Shown: one piece after another, positions 33,766 to 44,800 of the stretch
Numbering within the stretch: position 1 is the stretch's first letter
Layout: each line of letters opens with the position of its first letter
Assembly: GCA_016800925.1 (NCBI GenBank)
Contig: JABCPU010000004.1
Coordinates: 124,001-188,000 of the forward strand
Direction of reading: 5' to 3'
Length of the DNA stretch: 64,000 bases
Origin: Suillus spraguei
Lineage: Eukaryota > Basidiomycota > Agaricomycetes > Boletales > Suillaceae
Made by a program: the position numbers and the translations under genes
Notes under the pieces: generated by a model
Seen by the model: the letters and a program-made list of their open reading frames with translations, nothing else
What the model was told of the DNA's origin: nothing
Databases searched by the model: none

Positions 33766-34399
33766 GGTTCTGCTACTAATAGTGCTATACCTCCAACTCC
33801 TACCATCATTGTCTCTGAACCAGTGGTACACTCTCTGACATCGGAAACCATGAAGGAATACTTCCGCAAGGAACTCAAACTGGACAGGTGTCGGAGGGAT
33901 GCGGGATGCGAAAACGCAGGTATGCTGCTTGAAACAGCTGAACATACAATTGTTGTTTATGGGAGGAGGGTAATATATTTCTGTTGCGATTCATAAGATT
34001 AACAGGTACTATCATGTTAGCAAAAAGAACGTGCATTTCCACTTCTATTCCGCGTCGCTATTGATGTCCTGCCCAGTGCTCAAGCATGAAGCTTCATCCT
34101 TATCTCCGACCACACTCAGGCTGGAAGGAAGGCCGCTTCAATCTACAGAAGATCTGGTGGCTGACGAGTGGGACTACAATGTCAGGACCTGTGACACCTG
34201 GAACAGTTGACGAGTCAATGGCTGCTGAGAATCTTCGCGAACTTGGCGGGTTGCTCCAGAATGCAAGGACGTTGATTATAACTGGTATATCTACAGCCTG
34301 CAGGTCGACACTGTCACATACTAGTCATTCCCACCTTGACGCCAACACAGCTACGTACGTATACAGTAGTTGAATTATTATGGCATATTATGAACTGTG
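33766..34399. other. spacer between units I and II, with possible transposase remnant
   Basis: There is no intact gene. Around 34,029-34,075 the plus strand reads AFPLLFRVAIDVLP, like the start of the hAT-family dimerisation region, and continues in a shifted frame for a few dozen codons. This would be a short, decayed hAT remnant. The sequence is absent from the spacer between units II and III. Confidence 0.3.
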
Positions 34400-34636
34400 T
34401 GTTGAGTTGCACGCAAGTCTCGGACACGTTCTGCAAAGCAACTGCAAAGTAATACCAACTTAGGTTTTACAGTGAACCTGCTGATAAACGCATGGCGTAC
34501 TCGTACTGTAAAATACCTACTTATATATCCTGCCAACAGTAAAACCATGCTGCCGACGCCCAGTAATATCGCGCCATCATTCCCGAAGATTCCTGATAAG
34601 TGTCGAGCTCGTACCTCGACCTCTGATAATCCAACA
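34400..34636 (+). mobile_element. solo LTR (family A), inserted in the DUF2235 array
   Basis: Starting TGTTGAGTTGCACG and ending ATAATCCAACA, it is closely similar to the LTR at 1,819-2,056 apart from short indels. CTGTG precedes it (34,395-34,399) and CCGTG follows (34,637-34,641), a 5-bp duplication with one mismatch. At unit III the corresponding site is uninterrupted (GAACTGTAGACATATTATAC near 38,051), showing the insertion is specific to the unit II flank. Confidence 0.85.
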
Positions 34637-34670
34637 CCGTGGACATATTATACGGGGTAGCATGTACACC

Positions 34671-37493
34671 GCGCACGAGAATAATTTATACAGAAGATAT
34701 ACATGTCATATATACACAATAATGTAACATCCAAGCTCCATCCATGAAGTAGCTGTAAGAAAGACTCATTTACACAAACCATTCATTACTGCGCCAGCAT
34801 GTATCAGAGACTTGCGAGTCGAGGTATATGTGTGCGACCATCGGTGGTTTTGGATATTGTAACTTGCGTCTCGAGTGCAGACTCAACCTGCCTAGCTGAG
34901 CTGAAGGACAAAGAATAAAAAGAAGTTACTGATTGCACGTGCTGCACTGTTCCGTTTGCCTGATGTTTATCGTGTTTCCCTTCAATATACGGCCATTTTG
35001 TACGTAGCTCTTCCTCCAGAGGAAGTAATTTGCAAAGAAGACTGGGATCGATTGAAAATGGTTGTTTCTGTTGAAGAACAGAGGGGTGGAATGTTTCGTG
35101 TGTGATGTTATCTGTGACTGTCGGAAGTTTTCTGACATGTTCCTTCGATAATACGAATATACCGGTGCGTGGACTGCAATAATTATGAACGTTGTTCCAG
35201 ATGAAATCGATGATACACTTATCGACTTACTCATGTGGACACTGCTCTCCCCATGGCGCCACTGGATCCAATAGCGAGGAGATATATCCGATATCAATTA
35301 ATAACATGTCACTGACATTGGCCTGCATAATGAGTGATACATTTAAATGCGATCACATCATAAGCAGATTCGGACACTCACCACCATCCACGCAAGAGTT
35401 ATGTCAGATAAGTCATGCGCTTGCCAACCACCTCCGATCTATTGGTTCAGCACATTCAGTAGATGGTTGGGATAATGAATGTCCATCACATACATCTGAA
35501 TGTTCGCCTATAGTACGTTCATCAATAAGATTTGAACATTTGTGTTGTCTAAAAACTTACCAGAAAACCAGCACTGCGAGAAACTCTGTGAGTAAAAGTC
35601 CACAAACCAATCGGAATACAAATCACCTGTTTCAAAATTTGTCCTTTCTGCCGTCCGCCGTCCGTTTGCTCGAATTTGCAGCAGTCCTAGAATAAATGAA
35701 TGAACAAAATTTCAGGGGTCAGTGCTCGACTACTTACAAAGTCTAGTCTGGTTTCATTGATAGCAAGCGCATGATATGCGCGCTCAATATGTTCCCCAAG
35801 TTCACTGTCGGGGAAGCCAAGAATAGATTTTGCCGAAGGCGACTTATGCGTCAATTCTTCAGGCAGACCTACTGAACCGACAGTATCAAAAACACCGACG
35901 CATCTGAAGACCCATCTTAGCCGTTGTCACTGCTGTGGATGAACCAGTAAAACCCACTTTATGGAGAAAGAGTCATTATCGGACTCGGCCCTTCTCTTTC
36001 CCCGGGAATCGGGGGAGGTCCACTGGTGCAATGATGCCTTCAGCTTGTCGATCTCTGAAGTACAATCAGAATTGCCGGAATAATGATGGTCGACGTGACA
36101 AACCTCTTTGGTCAGTCTCTTTGCCAAGTTTTTGGTATGCAAGAAATATATCGCCGAAGTTATCCATGTCAGTGCGGTCTAGGACACCGATGGCACCCTG
36201 AAGGAAGCTCATTTCTGAAACGAGCATTGACAACAAAAGGCTTACTTACGATGAACATGGCTACCATCCGTGCAGTATATGCACCCTAATGAAAACGTAA
36301 GTGATGGTGCATTTCATGCTAGTATACTATCGCATACCCTAGAGAAGCCAAAGAGGAATATCTTAAGTGATGACGTTAGTCTAAGATCGAGATGTTGATC
36401 GAAACAGACAAGGCTCTTACTTCATCACCGGGATGGTAGTTTCTGCAAGGAGACGTTTAAGCCGCAACTAAGCATGTACTCAGCAAAACTCACTGGGCGA
36501 TGAACGCATAAGCCTCTTGCACCTTTCCACCTGCATACAGTGATGAGTGCTCGCCGAAATCAGCGAGCAAGATATATCTTACCGAGGGATCCTCCTGTCG
36601 CACCTGATTCAAAGAAATATGGTTAGCCCACACTATTAACGAAATCATCCACGAACCATCGACATATTCAGAATAGAAATTTTGGGCGGATCCAACCCCA
36701 CACTGGTAGTAGACGACCTGCGGGATCGGGACACCCCTGTCGAGGTATATGAATGACAAAATAAGGACATGGCCCATATCTGAGCTTACGATCGTTCGTC
36801 CACATGTTCCAATCCCCGTGATAGTTTCTGAAAAACAAATATGTATTAAATTGCCAATTGCGTACAATAGACGCACCAAGATGTTAGTTTGCTTCCAATG
36901 GTCCTTCACGATCACTCCGTCTTGCCAGGTTCTAAAAGAGCATCGGCATCAGACGACAGTAGCGCCCAAGATTTTATAACTGGCTTACCCATCGCAACAT
37001 ACGATGATTCTTTTCTGAAGCTTCGCACAAGTTTGCGAGGGTTCAGCTGAAGCCATCGGTAGTTGTGCAGGGTCGAGATTGACTCTGGCGGGGATGATGA
37101 CTGTAGGGAGAGTTGAGATGCAGACAAGAATGATGTGGGTGTTTTTATGTTGATTTCCTTCTCGCGGCCATTATTATTATAGCCTTAGATTTGAAACCAT
37201 ATCAGCCACACGCCGATGATACCATATACACAGGAACTTGCCACATGGATCAAGAGGTCTGAGACCGATGTCACATGTTAGGCTGGCAGAATTCATGGAA
37301 TTCTAGTCGACTTGGGGATCTGACGTTTGGTTTGCATCTGGCCAGTTTTGTTTCATGGGGTTATGCTGGTCCCGACTCGGATTCCCATCAATGTAAGTGA
37401 CTTAGTTTACAATTGAGGCCTACCGAAGGGCACAGCAACACAGCAGCGGCCGCCGGCCTGAACTAGGTACAACCAGGGTCACAGCTTCGTCCG
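34671..37493. repeat. segmental tandem repeat, unit II
   Basis: This is the second of three direct units carrying a DUF2235 gene; it is flanked upstream by the family A solo LTR. It shares with unit III a short additional flank (TATTATGAACTGT) that unit I lacks. Confidence 0.8.
34804..37056 (-). CDS. DUF2235 (Tle1-like alpha/beta-hydrolase) protein, copy II
   Basis: The exon layout is as in copy I, with all core blocks present: KKRIIVCCDG-type first exon (here LQKRIIVCCDG), GVPIPQVVYYQCGVG, GFSR|GAYTAR, GAIGVLDRTDMDNF, FDTVGSVGLPEEL and the IGGGW region. The ATG used by copies I and III aligns with ATC here, so translation most likely starts at the internal Met (MASAEPSQTCAK, 37,056), shortening the N-terminus by about 15 residues. 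The C-terminus reads through WPYIEGKHDKHQANG to a longer tail ending PRLASL at 34,804. Whether it is functional is uncertain, but the core frame looks open. Confidence 0.7.
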
Positions 37494-38087
37494 GCCTCTG
37501 AAGAGAACAATAATTACTGTGGTTGGACTGCTGATAGACTATTGAATAGAATTGATGGGCCCTCCTGCATACATGTCCTGAGTCTGCACTGTGCTGCCGA
37601 CTCGAGAATCCGTATTATCGTGAATACAGCTGCCGAGTATGTGACTAATTCAGCAGTGTTATTATTGTTATTGAGACGGCGAGCATGGGGAGGGTTGAAT
37701 AAACCCTCATAGCGTGAATTTTCTTCAGGTCATTGAAGTGTTACAGAACTCACTGCAACACCTCAGCTTAGAGTCCGGAAATTTGTGGGCCTTTGGATGA
37801 GGCGCACGCAACCGAATGGTCGGTTAATTAATACACGCGGAAGGTAGATGCCGTGTGTGCCGAGGAGGCATTTGTGCACCTCCCCTAGGTTTGATGTCAC
37901 ACTTGTCATTGATTCTACCACCTCCGAGTCAGCGCAAGAAAGTAATTGATTTGGTTTATGACATCCCAAAAAGGTACCCTTTATGTCCCAGGTAAATGTA
38001 TGAGTATTACCTATGCAGAATCTTTGGGATCTGGGTGATTTGTGTATTATGAACTGTAGACATATTATACTAAGTACAGTAGCATGG
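37494..38087. other. spacer between units II and III
   Basis: No gene is supported; the minus ORF at 37,763-38,314 overlaps the end of the third DUF2235 unit and has no recognised domain. No clear repeat structure is seen. Confidence 0.4.
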
Positions 38088-40983
38088 GCATCGCGCGCGC
38101 GAATTATACATGTCATATATATACAATAATGTCCAAGCTTCATCCATGAAGTAGCCGTAAGAAAGACTCGTTTACACAAACCATTCATTACTGCGCCAAC
38201 ATGTCTCAGAGACTTACGAACCGAGGTGTATGTGTGCCACCATCGGTAGTCTAGGATATTGTGACTTGCGTCTCGAGGACAGACCTGACCCGACTGGCCG
38301 AGTTGAAGGACCAAGAGTAGAAAGAAGTTACTGATCGCGCGAGGGGCACTACTCCTTTCACCTGACGCTTATCTTGTTTCCTTTGAATATATGGCCATCT
38401 CTTCTGTAGCTCTTCCTCCAGAGGAAGCAACTTGCAGATAAGAGTCGGATCGATTGGTTTTTGTTGAAGAACAGAGGGGTGGAATGTTTCGTGCGTGGTG
38501 TTATCCATGACTGTCGGAAGTTTTCTGACATTTGCCTTTGATAATGCGAATATACCAGTGCGTGGACTACAATAATTATGAGTGTGGTTCCAAATGAACT
38601 CTTGTCGACTTACTTATGTGGGCGCTGTTCTCCCCAAGGTGCCACTGGATCTACTAGCGAGAAGGTGTATCCAATATCAATGGATAACATGTCACCGACA
38701 TTGGCCTGCATAGTGAATGACACATTCAAAAGCGATCGCACCATAGATTCAGGCACTCACCATCATCCACGCAAGGGTCATGTCAGATAAGTCATGATCT
38801 TGCCAGCCACCTCCGATCTATTGATTCAGCACAGTCGGCAGATGGTCGAGATAATAAATAACCTTCACTTACATCTGAATGGTCACCTATGATGTATATT
38901 CATCAATAAGATTTGTAGAAATGTTGTGTTGTCCCAAAACTTACCAGAAAACCAGCACTGGGAAGAACTCTTGAGTAAAAACTTACAAACCAAACAAAAT
39001 ACAAATCACCTGTTTCAAAATCTGTCCTTTCTTCCGTCCGCCGTCCGTTTGCTCGAATTTACAGCAGTCCTAGAATAAATGAATGAACAAGATTCCAAGG
39101 GTCGGTCCTTGACTACTTACAAAGTCCAATCTGGTCTCGTTGATAGCAAGCGCGTGATATGCACGCTCGATATGTTCCCCAAGTTCATTGTTGGGGAAGC
39201 CAAAAATAGATTTTACCGAAGGCGACTTATGCGTCAATTCTTCAGGTAGACCTACTGCACCGACAGTATCAAAAACACCGACGCATCTGAAGACCCATCT
39301 TAGCCGTTGTCGTCGTCGTGAATGAACCAGTAAAATTCACTTTATGGAGAAAGAGTCATTATCGGACTCAGCCCTTCTCTTTCCCCGGGAATCGGGGGAG
39401 GTCCACTGATGCAATGATGCCTTCAGCTTGTCGATCTCTGAAGTACAATCAGAATTGCCAGAATAATGATGGTCGACATGACAAACCTCTTTGATCAGTC
39501 TCTTTGCCAAGTTTTTGGTACGCAAAAAATATATCGGGGAAGTTATCCATGTCAGTACGGTCTAGGACACCTATGGCACCCTGAAGGAAGCTCATTTCTG
39601 AGACGGGTCGTCAACGTTTCAACAAAGGGCCTACTTACGATGAACATGGCAACCATTCGTGCGGTATATGCACCCTAATGGAAATGTTAGTGATAGTGCA
39701 TTTCATGCTAGTATACTTATTGCATACCCTAGAGAAGCCAAAGAGGAATATCTTAAGTGATGACGTTAGTCTGAGATCGAGACGTTGATCAAAACAGGCG
39801 AGTCTCTTACTTCATCACCGGGATGGTAGTTTCTGCAAGGGGACGTCTAAGCTGCAGCTAAGCGTGTATTCGGCAAGACTCACTGGGAAATGAACGCATA
39901 AGCCTCTTGCACCTTTTCGCCTGCATACAGTGATAAGTGCTCGCCGAAATCAGCGAGCAAGATATATTCTTACCGAGGGATCCTCCTGTCGCACCTGATT
40001 CAAAGAAATATGGTTAGCCCACACTATTAACGAAGTCATCTCACGAACCATCGACATATTCAGAATAGAAATTTTGGTCGGTTCCAACGCCACACTGGTA
40101 GTAGACGACCTGCGGGATCGGAACACCCCTGTCGAGGTATATGAATGACAAAATAAGGACATGGCCCATATCTGAGCTTACGATCGTTCATCCACATGTT
40201 CTAATCCCCGCGATAGTTTCTGTAAAACAAATATGTATTAAATTCCCAAATGCGTACAATAGACGCACCAAGATATTAGTTTGCTTCCAACGCTCCTTCA
40301 CGATCACTCCGTCTTGCCAGGTTCTAAAAGAACATCAGCATCAAACAACGATAGCGCCCGAGATTTCATAACTGGCTTACCCATCGCAACATACAATGAT
40401 TCTTTTCTTGAACTTCTCAGAAGCTTGGAAGGGTTTAATTGAAGCCTTTGGTAGCTGTGCAAGGTCGAGCTTAACTCCGGCGGAGGTCATGACTGCAGGA
40501 AAAGTTGAGGTGCAGACAAGAAGGATTGTGTATTTATGCTCTCGCGGCCATTATTATTATAGCCATATCTGAGCACGCTGGTGATATCATAAACACAGGA
40601 CTCGCCACATAGTTTAAGAAATCTGAGACCGGTGTGAAAAATGAATGTTGCGCTGGATTGTCGGATCTGCCAAAGCGCTGACTCAGAGCGCCCACAATCG
40701 ACTTGAGATCTGATGCTGGTTTGGTTTCTCGGTTCAGTTGAGTTTTGTTTCAGATGCGATATGCTGGTCCTAATTCCCATCAACAGTACAAGAGCTGTAG
40801 GGCCATCAGGAAAACTACTTACAGAGCGTCACAGAGTGCTTTGTAACACTGTAACGAATTACGCTTTCCTTTCACACAGCAACACAGCAGCGGCTGCCGG
40901 TCCGAGGAGTTGGTAGGTGAACTAGGCACCAATGATGGCGGTCATACAACTTGACCCACCAGGCCAGGCTCACCGCTTCGTTC
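38088..40983. repeat. segmental tandem repeat, unit III
   Basis: This is the third direct unit with a DUF2235 gene. Its upstream junction preserves the pre-insertion site of the family A LTR. After the 5' flank shared with the other units, it has extra sequence (about 40,785-40,880) that resembles the ~65-bp insertion in copy I. Confidence 0.8.
38251..40490 (-). CDS. DUF2235 (Tle1-like alpha/beta-hydrolase) protein, copy III
   Basis: This copy starts MTSAGVKLDLAQL and follows the same chain of exons: FKKRIIVCCDG|TWQDGVIVKERWKQT, VVYYQCGVGS, EKVQEAYAFIS, then 22-, 24- and 36-nt exons encoding NYHPGDE, IFLFGFSR and GAYTARMVAMFI (39,811-39,832; 39,728-39,751; 39,639-39,674). GAIGVLDRTDMDNFPDIFF and a charged exon (SLHQWTSPDSRGKRRAES) follow, then FDTVGAVGLPEEL, IGGGWQDHDLSDMTLAWMM and DPVAPWGE. 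The C-terminus ends VLETQVTIS at TAG 38,251. Ser in GFSRG, the Asp of FDTVG and the His after GGGW are the likely catalytic positions by family analogy. No signal peptide or membrane span is evident. Confidence 0.75.
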
Positions 40984-41144
40984 GGAGAACCGCTTTGAAT
41001 TTCTAATTAGAATAAATAATAACCTCTCACAGCTTGGCAGTTCTGCCTGTGCCGTTGTTAGGAAGCTTATGATCTAGTTGTCAGGCAACGTGTGTCCAAG
41101 TCCAATGCATGTGCAATTAAAAAATAGGCTACAGGATAACGAAA
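40984..41144. other. short spacer, edge of accessory block
   Basis: Nothing recognisable; it separates the DUF2235 array from the 3' end of NUS1. Confidence 0.4.
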
Positions 41145-42283
41145 TTACCTCCCCAATCGAAATTGTGCGCCGGCGTATTCGTCCAAGGCACGACAAAATG
41201 CATCCTCAGTGATTAAACTTGGCTTTGGATGTTCCAAACGAGCGACGTCATCAACGACAGTCCGACTATGTCATACGATGTGTTAATCTAACAAAGCAAT
41301 ACATGATCCGTCACTTACTGGATTTCTGTCAGCGCGATCTGCCACGGAGGAAAACCGTGCAGTTCGAGAGGAGGCGGGGGGTCCTGCGGGTGGACATGAT
41401 GGACGATCATGAAGTCTGGTGATGGCAAACCTCCTGGCACAGAAGTCAGATGCGTGAAATTTAACACAGAGTGAACCTTCCTTCTAATATCGAATTCAAT
41501 TCAGAGATAGGAAGTTCGTATGCTTTGACGTGGTCCAGATCATGACTGTTCTGGCGCCTGCGAAATTCTTCATCTAAAAGGAAACGTGCAGTAGATACAA
41601 TGGCAGCTTTTGAGGCACTGCGTGAAATGATATGAAGTGTCAGAGGAGAATCCTTGTCTATAAATGATACATTGAGAGTCCTTTTTGACGGTAGGAGCGC
41701 TCAACATACGGTGTGCTCGTCGGCGAACTGCAACTTCTCTCGCCCTATGACGCGAAGCACCTTTCCTAAAGGAGCACACTGTTGTAACATTGAGTAGGGC
41801 AGTAAAGTCTTCAAGGTCGGGCGAATGGCTTCTTGATTCTGAGGCCTCAGAAAGCGGAGGGGTTAACGGATATTCGAGTTCTGATTCACTCTCATCGGTG
41901 TCCAGATCATCATCGTATGTCAGGCGTTCCTGAATAGTATCAGAGCACCCTAATAGTATACCTGAAGATACTTTAGCGTGAACAAATAATAACATCCCGA
42001 CAAAAAGTTTACCCTCGGCATCATATGCAGTAACCTGTCCTATACCTAATGCTCTGCACCACTTAACAACCCTAACTAAGGACTCCAAATACAGTTCTTC
42101 TGTGTGCTTTGGATTTGCCGCGTGATGGGAGACCAGAATAATTGCCAGATGTTTTGGTAGCTTACTGCGGTACGCAGTCAGCAGTTGAGGAGGCAAGTAT
42201 CGGCGTTTTTGAAACTTTGTTCTCAGAAAAACTAGCGAGACATGCAGAAGATGCAGGAGCCAGAGAAAGAGGGAAGTCACCAT
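41145..42283 (-). CDS. NUS1: dehydrodolichyl diphosphate synthase complex subunit Nus1 (NgBR)
   Basis: This is the regulatory subunit of cis-prenyltransferase, which makes dolichol precursors at the ER. The N-terminus MVTSLFLWLLHLLHVSLVFL is a membrane anchor, followed by LPKHLAIILVSHHAANPKH and VVKWCRALGIGQVTAYDAEG. A variable acidic loop (DDDLDTDESESELEYPLTP) follows. Small 3' exons give DFMIVHHVHP, LELHGFPPWQIALTEIQ and DEYAGAQFRLGR, the last being the C-terminal RxG motif needed for activity of the heteromer. The stop is TAA at 41,145. It lies head to head with the phosphoacetylglucosamine mutase gene over about 145 bp. Confidence 0.85.
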
Positions 42284-42428
42284 TTAGCCAGCATAGACCA
42301 GTAAAGAGAAATTTAGTTAGATCAGCATTCTGGTCTTCCCCAACCAACAACAGGATCACGTGATACACTGCAATCATGATGGCCGCTCAGCGTTACCTAA
42401 AGAACAGCATCGTCTTTCCGTGACCATC
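42284..42428. promoter_or_regulatory. shared divergent promoter region NUS1/PCM1
   Basis: Only about 145 bp separate the two predicted start codons, so both core promoters must overlap. No clear TATA box is seen. The exact PCM1 start is uncertain (in-frame ATGs occur from 42,360). Confidence 0.4.
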
Positions 42429-44226
42429 ATGACCATGCTCCCCGTCAAAGAAATACAAGAACAATCTGACCGTCACCCCAAGCCTTCCGATATCAATTTT
42501 CAGTATGGAACTGCAGGTTTCAGAACACTGTACGTTTACGTCTGATATTGACATTCATTGATCTGATAGAAGGATCTAGGGGAAAGACCCTCGATTCAGT
42601 ACTATTCAGGGTAGGCGTTCTCGCAGCCCTTCGAAGCAAGAAACTGGATGGCAAGACTATCGGTGTTATGGTGACTGCCTCACACAACCCGGAGCCTGTA
42701 TGTACTTCATACGTGCACTGATCGCCTTGGGTCCAAACAGTGCACCCCTTTATAGGATAACGGGGTTAAACTCGTTGACCCACGTGGCGAGATGCTTGAG
42801 TCGTCATGGGAGGCACACGCCACCGCACTTGCAAATGCGCCCAGTAGTGTTGCTTTCATTGCTGCGGTCGACGAACTGGTGAGGGCGACCCAAATAGACC
42901 TCTCGATACCCGCTCGTGTGGTGTATGCCAGGGACACACGTCCGACAGGCCCGCAACTTGTTGCCGCCCTTAGGGATGGGTTAGAAGCGATCAAGGCAGA
43001 GTATAGGGACGCTGGCGTTACTACAACGCCGGTGCTCCACTACTTGGTGAGGACAATCAATACCAAGGGCACTAAAGATTCGTACGGCGAGGATACCGAG
43101 GAAGGATATATCACGAAAATAGGTGATGCCTTCAAAAAACTGCTTGTGGGTGACGCATATATACGCATATATGGCGCTCATTTCCGGTACAGGCTGGAAA
43201 ACCAACCCCGCCGCCGTTACTCATCGACTGCGCGAATGGCGTCGGTGCCTTGATGGCTGAGAGATTCAAAGCATATCTCGGAGGTATCTTCAACATTAAT
43301 CTCGTGAACGCCGACCTGCATACCCCTGGCGTACTGAACAACGCCTGCGGCGCGGACTTCGTGAAAGTCAACCAGAAGCTACCTCCTTCCATCACTCTGC
43401 AGCCAGGACAACGGGCTTGCAGTTTAGATGGAGATGCCGATCGCCTTATGTACTATTACGCAGATGAACGTGGCCAGTTCCATATGCTCGACGGAGATAA
43501 AATTACGGCACTTGTGGCAAGTTATATCGTTGAGCTGGTGAAGGCCTCGGGTTTGGACGAGCAGATCAAAGTCGGTGTCGTCCAGACGGCATATGCGAAC
43601 GGAAGTTCGACAAAGTACCTTTCCGGGGTAAGTGGGACGATTGATATAGTATGGATGGAAATTTAATTTTGCAATCTCAGAGACTTCCTGTCAAGTGTGT
43701 TTCCACAGGTGTGAAGCACTTGCACCACGCTGCAGAACAGTACGACGTGGGAGTCTATTTTGAAGCCAACGGGCACGGCACTGTTTTATTCTCGCCTGCT
43801 GCTCAGGAATTGATCTCTAGCCACAAAGCTTCCACAGCGCTCACAAACCTGAAGAACATCATCGATGTAATTAACCAAACGGTCGGCGATGCTCTCTCAG
43901 ATGCATTCCTGGTGGAAGCGGTTCTAGCACACAAGTCTTTTAGCGGCGTGGAGTGGGACTCCCTGTACTGTGACCTCCCAAACCGTCTCGTGAAAGTCGT
44001 CGTGAGTGACCGTAATGCGTTCAAGACGGAGGATGCGGAGAGGCGCCTTGTCAGTCCTCCCGGACTGCAGGCCAAGGTCAACGAACTCGTGCGTAGATAC
44101 GAAGGGGGTCGCTCGTTTGTGAGACCAAGTGGTACGGAGGATGTAGTCAGGGTTTATGCTGAAGCGGCAACACGCGCCGAGGCTGATGGTGATATTGCTT
44201 CCTCTTGCTCGTTGATCACACACTGA
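42429..44226 (+). CDS. PCM1: phosphoacetylglucosamine mutase
   Basis: This enzyme of the alpha-D-phosphohexomutase family converts GlcNAc-6-P to GlcNAc-1-P for UDP-GlcNAc (chitin, N-glycan and GPI precursor) synthesis. Early exons give INFQYGTAGFRT and MVTASHNPEP|DNGVKLVDP, the phosphoserine loop. Then come PARVVYARDTRPTGP, LLIDCANGVGALMAERF, the metal-binding CSLDGDADRL and the C-terminal phosphate-binding RPSGTEDVVRVYAEA. Introns interrupt after FRT, after NPEP, after FKKLL and near 43,630-43,690. The stop is TGA at 44,224-44,226; the end (SCSLITH) is shorter than I expect for the family, so a further short exon is possible. Confidence 0.85.
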
Positions 44227-44800
44227 TGGTCTTTGTCTCACTTAGAACTCGCGTTTCGTGTCGCTGGACTCGTGTATGATGAAGCGGGTGGTGACTCGTC
44301 ACAAAGACCAAAAGAATTTCTTTGAATTTCACAGTCACGTTTAGTTTTGGACACCTGTATGTACCCGGCAATATGTACTCTGTAACAGAATGGATGAATT
44401 GAAATACTGGCCACTTGCCCACGCAGGCGTCCACCTGCCGCTTCAGCGCTCACTGAATTAGGGAGACAGAGGACGATGATCTGGCACCGTTCTGCTGGCA
44501 TTGATTGCATATTGATTTCGTTGAAAGTTTGATTGCACTTTTGAATTAATGGATTAATGAAGACGACTGCTCGACCCTCCCTGGGAAATTTGACCAATTA
44601 TGGCAGTGGCAAACTCCGGTCATGTGATAAGACGTAATCTTGGGCGAATCTCAAGCCATCGTCACGTACTTTATGCACTATCCGTCGTATTTGCGGCTGA
44701 AGCGATATGACTCCAGTTTTGCTACTTGTCCATTAAGTTCAATTTCACTTATACCGGTTACAATCGAGCAAAAAACCCTTGACTATCTTCACACTCGCGC
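44227..44800. other. intergenic, PCM1 3' end to DUG3
   Basis: A minus-strand ORF at 44,238-44,597 has no domain features and is probably spurious. The region should hold the PCM1 terminator and the DUG3 promoter. Confidence 0.4.

Noticed and set aside
36912..37127. Minus-strand ORF starting MSASQLSL upstream of DUF2235 copy II
   Set aside because: It is in the wrong frame for the RIIVCCDG block, which needs the frame beginning at the internal Met at 37,056.
44238..44597. 119-codon minus-strand ORF downstream of PCM1
   Set aside because: No domain, no splice support; probably the PCM1 3' region read backwards.
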